A DNA stretch of 64,000 nt from Candidatus Mediterraneibacter guildfordensis (GTDB lineage Bacteria > Bacillota > Clostridia > Lachnospirales > Lachnospiraceae), in assembly GCA_019112735.1 (NCBI GenBank), contig DXIS01000030.1:1-64000 (forward strand), written 5' to 3'. This document shows, in pieces, positions 53,083 through 62,431 of this stretch. The notes beneath the pieces are model-generated. The model saw nothing but the letters and a program-made list of their open reading frames with translations, did not search any database and was not told where the DNA came from. The number at the start of each line of letters is the position of its first letter. Positions within the stretch are counted from its first letter, which is position 1. Made by a program: the position numbers and the translations under genes.

Positions 53083-54074
53083 CAGATCAGTTTGGCAGAA
53101 CCATCAACTATATGAGAGTGTCCGTGACGGACCGGTGCAATCTCCGGTGCGTGTACTGCATGCCGCCCGAAGGGGTTCCCTGCCTGAGCCACCGGGATAT
53201 CCTGACATATGATGAGATCACCCGGGTCTGCAGGATCGGCGCCGGGCTGGGGATCAGCCGGATCAAGCTGACCGGAGGGGAACCGCTGGTGCGACGCGGA
53301 CTGCCGGACCTGCTCGGGATGATCCGGGAGATCCCGGGGATCGAACAGGTTACGCTCACGACAAATGGTATATTATTAAAAGATAAAATAAACGAATTAG
53401 TTTCCAATGGGCTTGATACAGTTAATATCAGTATCGACAGCCCTGACCCGGACCGGTATGAGAAGATCACCCGGGGCGGCCGTCTGGAAGAGGCGCTTGC
53501 AGGCCTTGAGGCGGCGCTGTCCTGTACAGGCCTGGGCGTCAGGGTCAACTGCGTCCCCATGCAGGAGACGCCGCCGGAAGATATCATCGGGCTGGCATCT
53601 CTGGCAAAAGACCGGGAACTGGATGTCCGTTTCATTGAAATGATGCCGATCGGCCTGGGAAAGAATTTTGGCATGATCAGCGGAAGCTGGATCCGGGATC
53701 TTCTGGAAGAACGGTTCGGAATCGCCGGTCTGTGTTCTGAGAATGGCGGAAACGGACCGGCAGTCTATGTGCGTTTCCCGGGCTTTAAAGGGCGGATCGG
53801 GTTTATTGACGCCCTGTCCCATCAGTTCTGCGGTACATGCAACCGGGTCCGGCTGACGTCGGAGGGCTATCTGAAATCCTGCCTTCAGTATGAAACAGGC
53901 GTGGATCTGAGGCGGCTTCTGAGAAATGGTGCGGAAGATGAGGAACTGAGAACTGAGATGTATAAAGCGATCCATGAGAAGCCTGCCTGCCACCAGTTTG
54001 CCGGAAAAGGGGAAGCGTGCGGATCAGGGGGACAGATATTAGAGACGAGAGATATGTCGCAGATCGGAGGATGA
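53079..54074 (+). CDS. moaA: GTP 3',8-cyclase MoaA
   Basis: This 331-residue radical SAM enzyme has the N-terminal [4Fe-4S] site Cys20, Cys24, Cys27 in DRCNLRCVYCMPPEG, the C-terminal cluster motif FCGTCNRVRLTSEGYLKSC, and ends MSQIGG, the di-glycine tail important for activity. It makes the first committed step of molybdenum cofactor from GTP. GGGGAG precedes the ATG at 53079. Confidence 0.97.
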   Translation: MTDQFGRTINYMRVSVTDRCNLRCVYCMPPEGVPCLSHRDILTYDEITRVCRIGAGLGISRIKLTGGEPLVRRGLPDLLGMIREIPGIEQVTLTTNGILLKDKINELVSNGLDTVNISIDSPDPDRYEKITRGGRLEEALAGLEAALSCTGLGVRVNCVPMQETPPEDIIGLASLAKDRELDVRFIEMMPIGLGKNFGMISGSWIRDLLEERFGIAGLCSENGGNGPAVYVRFPGFKGRIGFIDALSHQFCGTCNRVRLTSEGYLKSCLQYETGVDLRRLLRNGAEDEELRTEMYKAIHEKPACHQFAGKGEACGSGGQILETRDMSQIGG

Positions 54075-54076
54075 AG

Positions 54077-54520
54077 ATGGGAACAGTGATCGCTGTCTGC
54101 ACAAGCCCGGAAAAGGGCACGCAGAAGACAGATGTGAGAGAAGCGGTTTTTATAGAGGATTTCGGGATCGAGGGCGACGCCCATGCGGGAAAGTGGCACC
54201 GTCAGGTAAGCCTTTTATCCTATGACAAGATCCGGGCATTTCAGGAAAGAGGCGCCCGGGTCGGCCATGGCGCGTTCGGGGAAAATCTGGTCGTTGAGGG
54301 GATCGATTTCCGCACACTTCCGGTGGGAACGAGACTGGACTGCGGTGATGTGGTACTGGAGATTACCCAGATCGGAAAGGAGTGCCATCACGGTTGCCGG
54401 ATATTTCAGGAGATGGGAGAATGCATCATGCCCCGGGAAGGCGTCTTCGCGAAAGTGGTCCGGGGCGGTGTGATCCGCTCGGGCGACGTGATGCGTGTGG
54501 AAAACCATGAAGCGGATTAG
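54077..54520 (+). CDS. stand-alone MOSC-domain protein
   Basis: This 147-residue protein is a single MOSC domain: FGIEGDAHAGKWHRQVSLLSYDKI, GHGAFGENLVVEGID and IGKECHHGCRIF with the conserved Cys. MOSC domains carry molybdopterin-linked sulfur transfer in larger enzymes; solitary forms are of uncertain role. GGAGG lies 6 nt before the ATG at 54077, just after the moaA stop; a start at 54071 is too close. It is probably co-transcribed with moaCA. Confidence 0.88.
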   Translation: MGTVIAVCTSPEKGTQKTDVREAVFIEDFGIEGDAHAGKWHRQVSLLSYDKIRAFQERGARVGHGAFGENLVVEGIDFRTLPVGTRLDCGDVVLEITQIGKECHHGCRIFQEMGECIMPREGVFAKVVRGGVIRSGDVMRVENHEAD

Positions 54521-55409
54521 CAGAATAATCCTGGTATTATTCATATTCGCCGTTGCCGGGATCTTTGTATTCGATTACTTTGAAGACCGCAGCAGTGAGA
54601 ATAAGGAGACTGCAGTAGAGTCTGAGGATGATGCGGACGGGCAGAAGGAAACTTATGTGTTTCTTGACGTGGAAGGAAATGTCTACAATGCGCAGCTCCT
54701 CGGGAAAGTCCCGGAATGCACATATGATCCCGACTGTCTTGTGACGGATGAAAAGACCGGATATAAGCATTATACAGATGAAAAGAATCACGTGACGGCA
54801 AAGCCCGGCATAGATGTTTCTGAATTCCAGGGCGAAGAGATCGACTGGAAGAAAGTCAGGGATGCAGGATTTGAGTTTGTGATCCTGCGGCTCGGATACC
54901 GGGCGTACGGCGAGAGCGGCGCCCTTGTTCTGGACGCCATGTATGAGGAAAATGTGAAAGCCGCACTTGATGCAGGACTGGAAGTCGGTGTATACTTTTT
55001 CTCTCAGGCCATTACAGACGCGGAGGCGGAAGAAGAGGCGCAGTTCGTGCTGGATCATGTCCGGCCCTATAACATTACCGGGCCGGTGGTGTATGACACG
55101 GAAGAGATCAAGTGGGATACTTACCGCGCAGAAGATAATACGTCTGAAGAATATACAAAGTACTGCAGGGTATTCTGCGACGCAGTGGAGGCGGCCGGCT
55201 ATGAGCCGATGATCTACTGCAATATGAAATGGATGGCATTTACCCTTGATATGGAAGAACTGGCGGGATATGATTTCTGGTATGCGGATTATTATGATGT
55301 ACCCCAGTGCCCGTATGATTATAAAATATGGCAGTACAGCGAGACCGGCGTTGTGCCCGGGATTAATGGAAATGTAGATCTGAATCTGTGGTTTCAGGAA
55401 GGAGAATAA
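54507..55409 (+). CDS. GH25 lysozyme-like cell-wall hydrolase
   Basis: This 300-residue protein has a membrane anchor or signal helix (about 5-24), an acidic linker and a glycoside hydrolase family 25 domain (about 90-300: GIDVSEFQGEEIDWKKV, LRLGYRAYGESG, the DxE-type catalytic VVYDTEEI, and WQYSETGVVPGINGNVDLN). It likely cleaves peptidoglycan at the cell surface. The start at 54507 overlaps the MOSC gene by 14 bp; the upstream GTG lacks support. Not clearly linked to the molybdenum cofactor genes. Confidence 0.92.
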   Translation: MKRISRIILVLFIFAVAGIFVFDYFEDRSSENKETAVESEDDADGQKETYVFLDVEGNVYNAQLLGKVPECTYDPDCLVTDEKTGYKHYTDEKNHVTAKPGIDVSEFQGEEIDWKKVRDAGFEFVILRLGYRAYGESGALVLDAMYEENVKAALDAGLEVGVYFFSQAITDAEAEEEAQFVLDHVRPYNITGPVVYDTEEIKWDTYRAEDNTSEEYTKYCRVFCDAVEAAGYEPMIYCNMKWMAFTLDMEELAGYDFWYADYYDVPQCPYDYKIWQYSETGVVPGINGNVDLNLWFQEGE

Positions 55410-55412
55410 ACG

Positions 55413-56369
55413 ATGAAATGGTATAAGTACCGTCTGAAAACAACGACTGAGGCAGAAGACATCGTCAGCAGCATGCTGGCGGATCTTGGCATCGAAGGGG
55501 TGGAGATCGAGGACAAGGTCCCGCTCACGCAGAAAGACAAGGAGCAGATGTTCGTGGACATCCTGCCGGAGACAGAGCCGGATGACGGCGTGGCATATCT
55601 CAGCTTCTATCTGGAGCCGGAAGCGGACCGGGAGAAAGTCCTGGCGGACGTGCGCAGGGAGCTTGAAGAAATGTCTTCCTATGTGAATGTCGGGGAATGT
55701 CTCATCGAGGAATCCCAGACAGAGGATGTGGACTGGGTGAACAACTGGAAGCAGTACTTTCATCAGTTCTATGTGGATGACATCCTGATCATCCCTTCAT
55801 GGGAGGATGTAAAACCCGAAGACAGCGATAAAATGGTGATCCACATCGATCCGGGCACGGCGTTCGGGACCGGCATGCATGAGACCACACAGCTGTGCAT
55901 CCGGCAGATCCGCAAATACGTGACGGACCAGACAAAGATCCTGGATGTGGGATGCGGAAGCGGCATCCTCGGAATGCTTGCGCTCAAGTTCGGAGCGGCG
56001 TATTCCGTGGGCACGGACCTGGATCCCTGCGCCATCGAGGCAACCTATGAAAACATGGAAGTAAACGGGATCCCGAAAGACCGGTATGAAGTCATGATCG
56101 GCAATATCATTGACGATAAGAACATTCAGGACAAAGTCGGATATGCATGCTATGACATCGTCGCGGCAAATATCCTGGCGGATGTGCTGGTGGAACTGAC
56201 CCCGGTGGTCGTAAACCAGATGAAGCCTGGCGGGATCTACATTACCAGCGGGATCATTGATGACAAAGAGCAGACGGTGGTGGACGCTGTGACAGCGGCG
56301 GGCCTGGAAGTATTAAGCGTCACATACCAGGGTGAATGGGTCTGTGTAACGGCCAGAAAGCCGGAGTAA
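55413..56369 (+). CDS. prmA: ribosomal protein L11 methyltransferase
   Basis: This 318-residue methyltransferase has the PrmA features: DPGTAFGTGMHETT, the SAM-binding ILDVGCGSGILGMLALKFGA and the DIVAANILADVLVEL segment in place of the usual NI-L-P. It trimethylates ribosomal protein L11. GGAGAATAAACG lies before the start. It begins a translation-related run with rsmE. Confidence 0.95.
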   Translation: MKWYKYRLKTTTEAEDIVSSMLADLGIEGVEIEDKVPLTQKDKEQMFVDILPETEPDDGVAYLSFYLEPEADREKVLADVRRELEEMSSYVNVGECLIEESQTEDVDWVNNWKQYFHQFYVDDILIIPSWEDVKPEDSDKMVIHIDPGTAFGTGMHETTQLCIRQIRKYVTDQTKILDVGCGSGILGMLALKFGAAYSVGTDLDPCAIEATYENMEVNGIPKDRYEVMIGNIIDDKNIQDKVGYACYDIVAANILADVLVELTPVVVNQMKPGGIYITSGIIDDKEQTVVDAVTAAGLEVLSVTYQGEWVCVTARKPE

Positions 56370-56393
56370 TTACAGAAAGAGTAAGGAACGATC

Positions 56394-57146
56394 ATGCAGC
56401 AGTTTTTTGCAGACCCTTCCATGATCAGGGAGGGCCGGGTCTGTCTGGAAGGCCCGGATGTCAATCATATGAAAAATGTCCTCCGAATGAAGCAGGGGGA
56501 AGATGTCCGCATCAATGACGGATGCGGCAGGACCTGGCTGTGCAGCATCCAGTCCTACGAAGGGAAAACTGCGGTGCTGGACATCCTGAAAGAGCTGGAT
56601 GCGGATACAGAGCTTCCGGCCCGGATCTGGCTGTTCCAGGGGCTCCCCAAGGGGGACAAGATGGAGCTGATCGTGCAGAAAGCAGTGGAACTGGGCGCGT
56701 ATGCGGTCGTCCCATTTTCGGCAAAACGTTCGGTGGTCCGGCTGGATCAGAAGAAAGCGGAAAAGAAGCGGGAGCGCTGGCAGGCAGTTTCCAAAGGCGC
56801 GGCGGAGCAGTCCGGCCGGGGCATCATCCCGGAGGTCCATCCGCTTAAGAGTTTCAATGAGGCGCTTGATATGGCGGCGGATCTTGACGTGACCCTGATC
56901 CCCTATGAGCGGGAAGAAGGGATGGACGGGATGATCCGGGCGGTCCGGAAGATCAGGCCGGGGCAGTCTGCCGGCGTCTTTATCGGACCGGAGGGCGGAT
57001 TCGAGGAAGAGGAAGTGCGTAAGGCCATAGAGCAGGGCGCGCTTCCGGTGTCGCTCGGGAAGCGGATCCTCCGGACGGAGACGGCCGGGCTTGCAATGCT
57101 GTCCATCCTGATGTATCATCTGGAGTGCGAAAGTCATATTTTATAA
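56394..57146 (+). CDS. rsmE: 16S rRNA (uracil-1498-N3)-methyltransferase
   Basis: This 250-residue SPOUT-type protein matches RsmE: VNHMKNVLRMKQGE, the interior VELGAYAVVPFSAKRSVVR, GVFIGPEGGFEEEE with the SAM knot, and SLGKRILRTETAGLAML. It methylates U1498 of 16S rRNA. It follows prmA by 24 bp; PrmA and RsmE are commonly linked. Confidence 0.96.
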   Translation: MQQFFADPSMIREGRVCLEGPDVNHMKNVLRMKQGEDVRINDGCGRTWLCSIQSYEGKTAVLDILKELDADTELPARIWLFQGLPKGDKMELIVQKAVELGAYAVVPFSAKRSVVRLDQKKAEKKRERWQAVSKGAAEQSGRGIIPEVHPLKSFNEALDMAADLDVTLIPYEREEGMDGMIRAVRKIRPGQSAGVFIGPEGGFEEEEVRKAIEQGALPVSLGKRILRTETAGLAMLSILMYHLECESHIL

Positions 57147-57177
57147 AATAGAACAGTTTTGAGAGAAGGCAGTTAAT

Positions 57178-58335
57178 ATGGAAGTATATTTGGACAATTC
57201 CGCTACGACGATGTGTTATCCGGAAGTGGGGGAACTGGTATATAACGTGATGTGCCGGGACTACGGCAATCCGTCCTCCATGCACCGCAAAGGCGTGCAG
57301 GCGGAGCACTATATCCGGGAGGCGAAAGAGACGATTAGCCGGCTCCTGAAAGTAAATGCAAAAGAGATCTTCTTCACGTCAGGCGGCACTGAGAGCGATA
57401 ATCTGGCGCTCATCGGCTGCGCCCGCGCCAACCGCCGGAACGGGAACCATCTGATCACATCTTCGGTGGAGCATCCGGCGATCCTGAATACGATGCGTTA
57501 TCTGGAAGAAGAGGAAGGGTTCCGTGTCACCTATCTTCCGGTGGACGAATACGGAAGGATCCGGCTTGAGGCGCTGAAGGAAGCACTCTGCCCGGAGACG
57601 ATTCTGGTCTCCATTATGTACGTGAATAATGAACTGGGAACCGTCCAGCCGGTGCAGGAGGCGGCGCGCATGGTGAAGCAGTACAAACCGTCCATCCTGT
57701 TCCACACGGATGCGGTCCAGGGATACGGGAAGTACCGGATCTGGCCGAAGCGCATGGGGATCGACCTCCTGACGGCGAGCGGGCATAAGATCCACGGTCC
57801 GAAAGGGGTTGGGTTTCTGTATATCGACAGCCGGGTGAAGATCCGTCCGATCGTCTTCGGCGGCGGGCAGCAGAAGGACATCCGCTCCGGAACGGAGAAT
57901 GTGCCCGGGATCGCGGGACTCGGTCTTGCCTCGAAAATGATCTATCAGGATCTGGACCGGAAGAACGAGACCATGCGGCAGCTGAAAGCCCGTTTTCTGG
58001 AGGGAATATCAAAGATCGAACACACGAAGGTCCACGGCTTCACAGATGAGAACAGCGCGCCCCATATCGTGAGCGTTGGATTCGCGGGCGTGCGGAGTGA
58101 AGTCCTGCTCCACGCGCTGGAGGATAAAGGGATCTGCGTATCATCGGGTTCAGCCTGCGCATCCAACCATCCGGCGGTGAGCGGGGTGCTTAAGGGCATC
58201 GGGGCGTCAGGAGAATATCTGGAGTCCACGCTCCGGTTCAGCATGTCGGAGTTTACGACGAAAGAAGAAATTGACTATACACTGGAAACACTATATAATT
58301 GTATACCGATGCTTCGGAGATTTACGAGGCGCTAG
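57178..58335 (+). CDS. cysteine desulfurase (NifS/IscS-like)
   Basis: This 385-residue PLP enzyme has GGTESDNLAL, the lysine in SGHKIHGPKG that binds PLP and the catalytic cysteine in SSGSACASNHP. It releases sulfur from cysteine. It is followed by thiI at 26 bp, and this pair typically supplies sulfur for 4-thiouridine in tRNA, so it is likely the ThiI-dedicated desulfurase rather than a general iron-sulfur one. AGAAGGCAG precedes the start. Confidence 0.95.
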   Translation: MEVYLDNSATTMCYPEVGELVYNVMCRDYGNPSSMHRKGVQAEHYIREAKETISRLLKVNAKEIFFTSGGTESDNLALIGCARANRRNGNHLITSSVEHPAILNTMRYLEEEEGFRVTYLPVDEYGRIRLEALKEALCPETILVSIMYVNNELGTVQPVQEAARMVKQYKPSILFHTDAVQGYGKYRIWPKRMGIDLLTASGHKIHGPKGVGFLYIDSRVKIRPIVFGGGQQKDIRSGTENVPGIAGLGLASKMIYQDLDRKNETMRQLKARFLEGISKIEHTKVHGFTDENSAPHIVSVGFAGVRSEVLLHALEDKGICVSSGSACASNHPAVSGVLKGIGASGEYLESTLRFSMSEFTTKEEIDYTLETLYNCIPMLRRFTRR

Positions 58336-58361
58336 CGCGGTAGAGATAAAAGGAGAGAACC

Positions 58362-59546
58362 ATGAGATTTCATTCATTTCTGATCAAATACGGAGAGATC
58401 GGGATCAAGGGCAAGAACCGGTATATGTTCGAGAATGCGCTTGTCAGACAGATCCGCTACGCACTGAAGGATGTGGACGGCGAATTCCTCGTGCATAAAT
58501 GCCACGGGCGCGTGTATGTGGACTGCAGCGGCGAGTATGATTTTGAAGGCGCGGCGGAGAGCCTGCAGAAAGTGTTCGGCATCGTCGGGATCTGCCCGGT
58601 GGTGCGCAAACCGGTGCAGGAGATCGGTGAACTCCGCAAAGACATCGTGGCCTATGTGGGCCAGATGTATCCGGAAGGCAACAGGACATTCAAAGTGGAG
58701 GCGAGACGCGCGAACAAGCGGTATCCGCTCAACTCCATGGAGATCAACTGCGAACTGGGCGAGGCGGTCCTGGAAGCCTACCCGGAGATGCGCGTGGATG
58801 TGCACAACCCGGATGTCAGGCTGAATGTGGAGATCCGGGAGGAAGTATATATCTATTCCGAGATCATCCCGGGACCGGGCGGTATGCCGGTCGGAACGAA
58901 CGGCAGCGCCATGCTGCTCCTTTCCGGCGGGATCGACAGTCCGGTGGCGGGTTACATGATCGCCAAGCGGGGCGTGGAGATCGAGGCGGTTTACTTCCAT
59001 GCGCCGCCGTATACGAGCGAGCGCGCCAAGGAGAAGGTGGTGGATCTGGCAAGGCTTGTATCTGCTTATGCAGGACCCATCAAACTGCACATTGTAAACT
59101 TCACGGATATCCAGCTATATATCTATGAAAAATGCCCTCATGACGAGCTGACGATCATCATGCGCAGATATATGATGCGGATCGCGGAACATTTCGCGAA
59201 GAAGGACGGATGTCTGGGGCTGATCACAGGCGAGAGCATCGGCCAGGTGGCGAGCCAGACCATGCAGAGCCTGGCGGCGACCAATGCGGTGTGCACCCTG
59301 CCGGTATACCGTCCGCTGATCGGATTTGACAAGAAAGAGATCGTGGAGATCTCGGAAAAGATCGACACGTATGAAGTTTCCATCCAGCCTTACGAGGACT
59401 GCTGTACGATCTTCGTGGCGAAGCATCCGGTGACAAAACCGAATGTGGAGCGGATCGCGAAGTCGGAGCTGAACCTGACGGAGAAGATCGATGAGATGGT
59501 GAAGACGGCGGTGGAGACTGCAGAAGTGATCACGGTCGGAAAGTAA
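58362..59546 (+). CDS. thiI: tRNA 4-thiouridine synthetase ThiI
   Basis: This 394-residue protein has the THUMP domain (about 60-165), and the PP-loop SGGIDSPVAGY of the ATP-dependent sulfur-transfer domain. It lacks the C-terminal rhodanese domain of the E. coli protein (which is longer), as in many Firmicutes; the conserved CCTIF segment near residue 345 carries a Cys pair. It makes s4U in tRNA and may support thiamin thiazole synthesis. AAAAGGAGAG lies before the start. Confidence 0.96.
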   Translation: MRFHSFLIKYGEIGIKGKNRYMFENALVRQIRYALKDVDGEFLVHKCHGRVYVDCSGEYDFEGAAESLQKVFGIVGICPVVRKPVQEIGELRKDIVAYVGQMYPEGNRTFKVEARRANKRYPLNSMEINCELGEAVLEAYPEMRVDVHNPDVRLNVEIREEVYIYSEIIPGPGGMPVGTNGSAMLLLSGGIDSPVAGYMIAKRGVEIEAVYFHAPPYTSERAKEKVVDLARLVSAYAGPIKLHIVNFTDIQLYIYEKCPHDELTIIMRRYMMRIAEHFAKKDGCLGLITGESIGQVASQTMQSLAATNAVCTLPVYRPLIGFDKKEIVEISEKIDTYEVSIQPYEDCCTIFVAKHPVTKPNVERIAKSELNLTEKIDEMVKTAVETAEVITVGK

Positions 59547-59607
59547 GAGAGTGAACAGACGGGCCCGCCTGCGGAGTATCCGCTCCGCGGGGCCTGCTCA
59601 ATAAAAA

Positions 59608-59638
59608 AAGAAGCTGCCTCATAACTGAGACAGCTTTC
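59608..59638. terminator. terminator between ThiI and the HPr-like gene
   Basis: AAGCTG-C-CTCA and TGAG-A-CAGCTT form a stem; read on the minus strand it is followed by a run of T, so it mainly ends the HPr-like transcript. Confidence 0.8.
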
Positions 59639-59652
59639 TGTATGGACAATAA

Positions 59653-59886
59653 TTATTTGATGATGTAAGAATCAAGTGCAGCGAGGATCTCATCTACATT
59701 ATCGTCTGCATGGATGTTCAGATCGATCGGCTTGGAAAGATCCAGGCTGAAGATTCCCATGATTGACTTAGCATCGATAACGTATCTTCCGGATACTAAA
59801 TCGAAATCATTGTCATACTTTGTGATCTCGTTCACAAAAGATTTTACTTTGTCGATTGAGTTTAATGAAATCTGTACAGTTTTCAT
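59653..59886 (-). CDS. HPr-like protein lacking the phosphorylatable histidine
   Basis: This 77-residue protein aligns without gaps to HPr from the KYD of helix 1 through KSIMG, but the position of His15 is Ser10, that of Arg17 is Asp12, and the regulatory Ser46 position is kept (Ser41 in KSIMGIFSLDL). So it cannot accept phosphate from enzyme I at His15, yet could still be recognised by a serine kinase, as with Crh of Bacillus. Its product is probably regulatory. GGAGGGAC-type site precedes the start on the minus strand. Its terminator is downstream at 59608. Confidence 0.8.
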   Translation of the reverse strand: MKTVQISLNSIDKVKSFVNEITKYDNDFDLVSGRYVIDAKSIMGIFSLDLSKPIDLNIHADDNVDEILAALDSYIIK

Positions 59887-60007
59887 TTTTTGTCCCTCCT
59901 TGAATCATACAATAAAAATAAGCATGGGTTTTCTGAACCCTACGTCTATTCTAAGAGATGCACTGTTAAAAGTCAAGAAACAATAGAGGAAAAATGAGGT
60001 AAATTTG

Positions 60008-61300
60008 ATGGATAAGAAAGCAGCTCTGCACAATCTGGGGTGCAAAGTAAACGCATATGAAACAGAAGCAATGCAGGAAATGCTCGAGAAAGCAGGATAC
60101 GAGATCGTGCCTTTTAAAGAAGGGGCGGACGTCTATGTTATCAATACCTGTACGGTAACGAATATCGCCGACCGGAAGTCCCGGCAGATGCTGCACCGGG
60201 CGCGGAAGATGAACCCGGACGCCGTCGTCGTGGCAGCGGGCTGCTACGTCCAGGCGCAGGACGGGAAAGGTCAGGATCCGTGCATCGACATTGTGCTCGG
60301 GAACAACCATAAAAAAGACCTGGTGCGGATCCTGGACGAATATGCGGCAGAGCGCGCTTCTGCCGCGGAGATCGAAGACATCAGCCGCACCCGCGAATAT
60401 GAATCCCTGCATCTGACGAAGCCGGGCGATCACACGAGAGCCTATATCAAGGTCCAGGACGGATGCAACCAGTTCTGCACTTACTGCATTATCCCTTATG
60501 CCCGCGGACGGGTGCGCAGCCGCGTGATGGAGGATGTCCTGCGCGAGGTGCGGGAACTGGCGGAAGGTGGCTATAAAGAAGTCGTACTGACGGGGATCCA
60601 CCTGAGCTCCTACGGGATCGATTTTGACCGGGAACGGCATCTCCTGGAGCTGATCCGGGCGGTCCATGAGGTGGACGGCATTGAGCGGATCCGGCTGGGG
60701 TCTCTGGAACCGGGTATTATTACGGAGGAATTCGCACGGGAGCTGAGCCGGATCCCGGAGATCTGCCCGCATTTCCACCTTTCCCTGCAGAGCGGGTGCG
60801 ATGCAACGCTCAAGCGGATGAACCGCCGGTATACAAGCGCGGAATATGCTGAAAAATGCAGGATCTTAAGGAAATATTTTGATGATCCCGCCCTTACGAC
60901 AGACGTGATCGTGGGATTCCCGGGGGAGACGGAAGAAGAATTCAGGGCGTCTTATGATTTCGTGGACAGCATTGATTTCTATGAGACGCATATTTTCAAA
61001 TATTCCAGACGGAGCGGGACGAAAGCGGCCGTCATGCCGGATCAGGTCAGCGAACAGGTGAAGGCAGAGCGAAGCGCAGTCATGATCGGACTGGGCGAAC
61101 GGAAGCGCGCCGCTTATGAGAAACGGTACGTCGGCCGGGAAGTTGAAGTGCTGGTGGAAGAAGATGCGGTCATGGACGGACGCTGCGTCCAGGTGGGCCA
61201 TACAAAAGAGTATATTAAGGTTGCGCTGGAAAGTAATGAGGATCTGAAAAACCGGATCGTAAAAGTGCGTATTGAAAATGATTCACAAATTATGCATTGA
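60008..61300 (+). CDS. mtaB: tRNA ms2t6A37 methylthiotransferase MtaB
   Basis: This 430-residue radical SAM methylthiotransferase has the N-terminal UPF0004 domain (LGCKVNAYETEAM, NTCTVTNIADRKS with Cys), the radical SAM site DGCNQFCTYCIIPYARG, and a TRAM domain at the end. It adds a methylthio group to t6A37 in tRNA. The ATG at 60008 has GAGG 8 nt upstream; the TTG at 60005 is less likely. A 76-bp gap to ireB contains nothing clear. Confidence 0.94.
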   Translation: MDKKAALHNLGCKVNAYETEAMQEMLEKAGYEIVPFKEGADVYVINTCTVTNIADRKSRQMLHRARKMNPDAVVVAAGCYVQAQDGKGQDPCIDIVLGNNHKKDLVRILDEYAAERASAAEIEDISRTREYESLHLTKPGDHTRAYIKVQDGCNQFCTYCIIPYARGRVRSRVMEDVLREVRELAEGGYKEVVLTGIHLSSYGIDFDRERHLLELIRAVHEVDGIERIRLGSLEPGIITEEFARELSRIPEICPHFHLSLQSGCDATLKRMNRRYTSAEYAEKCRILRKYFDDPALTTDVIVGFPGETEEEFRASYDFVDSIDFYETHIFKYSRRSGTKAAVMPDQVSEQVKAERSAVMIGLGERKRAAYEKRYVGREVEVLVEEDAVMDGRCVQVGHTKEYIKVALESNEDLKNRIVKVRIENDSQIMH

Positions 61301-61376
61301 ATTTTACAGGCGAGTATATTAGAATGGTAAATAGGGATTTTAGTATTAAAATCTATGAAAAAAGGAGGACGTAAAG

Positions 61377-61640
61377 ATGAGTGATCTTAGTAATACACAG
61401 TTCTTCCAGGTTGAGCCGGGGCCGCAGATCTCCGCAAAAGACATCTTAGAGATCGTGTTCAAGGCTCTCAAGGAGAAAGGATACAATCCGGTCAATCAGA
61501 TCGTCGGATACATCATGTCAGGCGATCCGACCTATATTACCAGCTATAACGGGGCGAGGAGCCTGGTTATGAAAGTGGAGCGGGACGAGCTCGTGGAAGA
61601 ACTGTTAAAAGCGTATATCGAACATAATTCATGGGTATAA
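61377..61640 (+). CDS. ireB: IreB-family regulatory phosphoprotein
   Basis: This 87-residue protein begins [23 protein letters not shown] and contains [19 protein letters not shown], the full IreB (formerly DUF965) pattern. In Enterococcus it is phosphorylated by the Ser/Thr kinase IreK and affects cephalosporin resistance. The N-terminal Ser/Thr are the expected phospho sites. It precedes ruvX by 6 bp, a conserved Firmicutes order. Confidence 0.95.
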   Translation: MSDLSNTQFFQVEPGPQISAKDILEIVFKALKEKGYNPVNQIVGYIMSGDPTYITSYNGARSLVMKVERDELVEELLKAYIEHNSWV

Positions 61641-61646
61641 TCTGTC

Positions 61647-62093
61647 ATGAGGATCATGGGGCTTGATTACGGGACCAAAACCGTCGGAGTCGCAGTCAGC
61701 GACCCCCTCGGGATCACGGCCCAGGCGGTCGAGACGATCACCAGGAAAGAGGAAAACAAACTGAGAAAGACCTGCGCCCGGATCGAGGCGCTGATCGCTG
61801 AATACGGTGTTGAAAGGATTATTCTCGGTTTTCCGAAACACATGAACAATGATATTGGGGAGCGCGCGGAAAAAGCGCTGGAGTTCCGGGACATGCTCGC
61901 ACGCCGCACCGGCCTTGAAGTCGTTATGTGGGACGAAAGGCTGACAACGGTGAGTGCGGAACGTACGCTGATGGAGAGCGGGGTACGGCGTGAGAACCGT
62001 AAAAAGCATATCGATCAGATCGCTGCGGTATTCATCCTGCAGGGATATCTGGATATGCTCAGTATGCGTCAGGGGACAGAAACCGGACATTGA
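61647..62093 (+). CDS. ruvX: Holliday junction resolvase-like RuvX/YqgF
   Basis: This 148-residue RNase H-fold protein has [19 protein letters not shown] with the catalytic Asp, [14 protein letters not shown], and the C-terminal [13 protein letters not shown]. RuvX/YqgF is implicated in resolving Holliday junctions or 16S rRNA processing. It lies in a compact cluster with ireB and DUF1292. Confidence 0.95.
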   Translation: MRIMGLDYGTKTVGVAVSDPLGITAQAVETITRKEENKLRKTCARIEALIAEYGVERIILGFPKHMNNDIGERAEKALEFRDMLARRTGLEVVMWDERLTTVSAERTLMESGVRRENRKKHIDQIAAVFILQGYLDMLSMRQGTETGH

Positions 62094-62114
62094 ACAGGAT
62101 AAGGGGCATTATCA

Positions 62115-62375
62115 ATGGAAAAAGTAAGATTTAATTCTGCAGACGGCAGCGGGGCAGATGAATTTTTTGTGCTTGAAGAGACCAGGATCGGCGGGAGTAC
62201 ATATCTTCTGGTCACAGATTCAGAGGAAGACGACGCAGAGTGCCTGATCTTAAAAGAATCCGAAGGATCAGCTGCGGATGACAGAGTATTTGAGATCGTT
62301 GAAGACGAGACAGAACTGGTGGCGGTTTCAAAAGTATTCGAGGAACTGCTTGAAGACGTAAATATTGAAATGTAG
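62115..62375 (+). CDS. DUF1292 protein
   Basis: This 86-residue acidic protein belongs to DUF1292, which has the segment ADEFFVLEETRIGGSTYLLV and an acidic second half. No biochemical function is known, but its position after ruvX is strongly conserved in Clostridia. AGGGGC-type site lies before the start. Confidence 0.92.
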   Translation: MEKVRFNSADGSGADEFFVLEETRIGGSTYLLVTDSEEDDAECLILKESEGSAADDRVFEIVEDETELVAVSKVFEELLEDVNIEM

Positions 62376-62431
62376 GATCTTACAGATCTTTACAATAGAA
62401 TTACTTAACTGCGGGGGAAGAAAGAACACGC

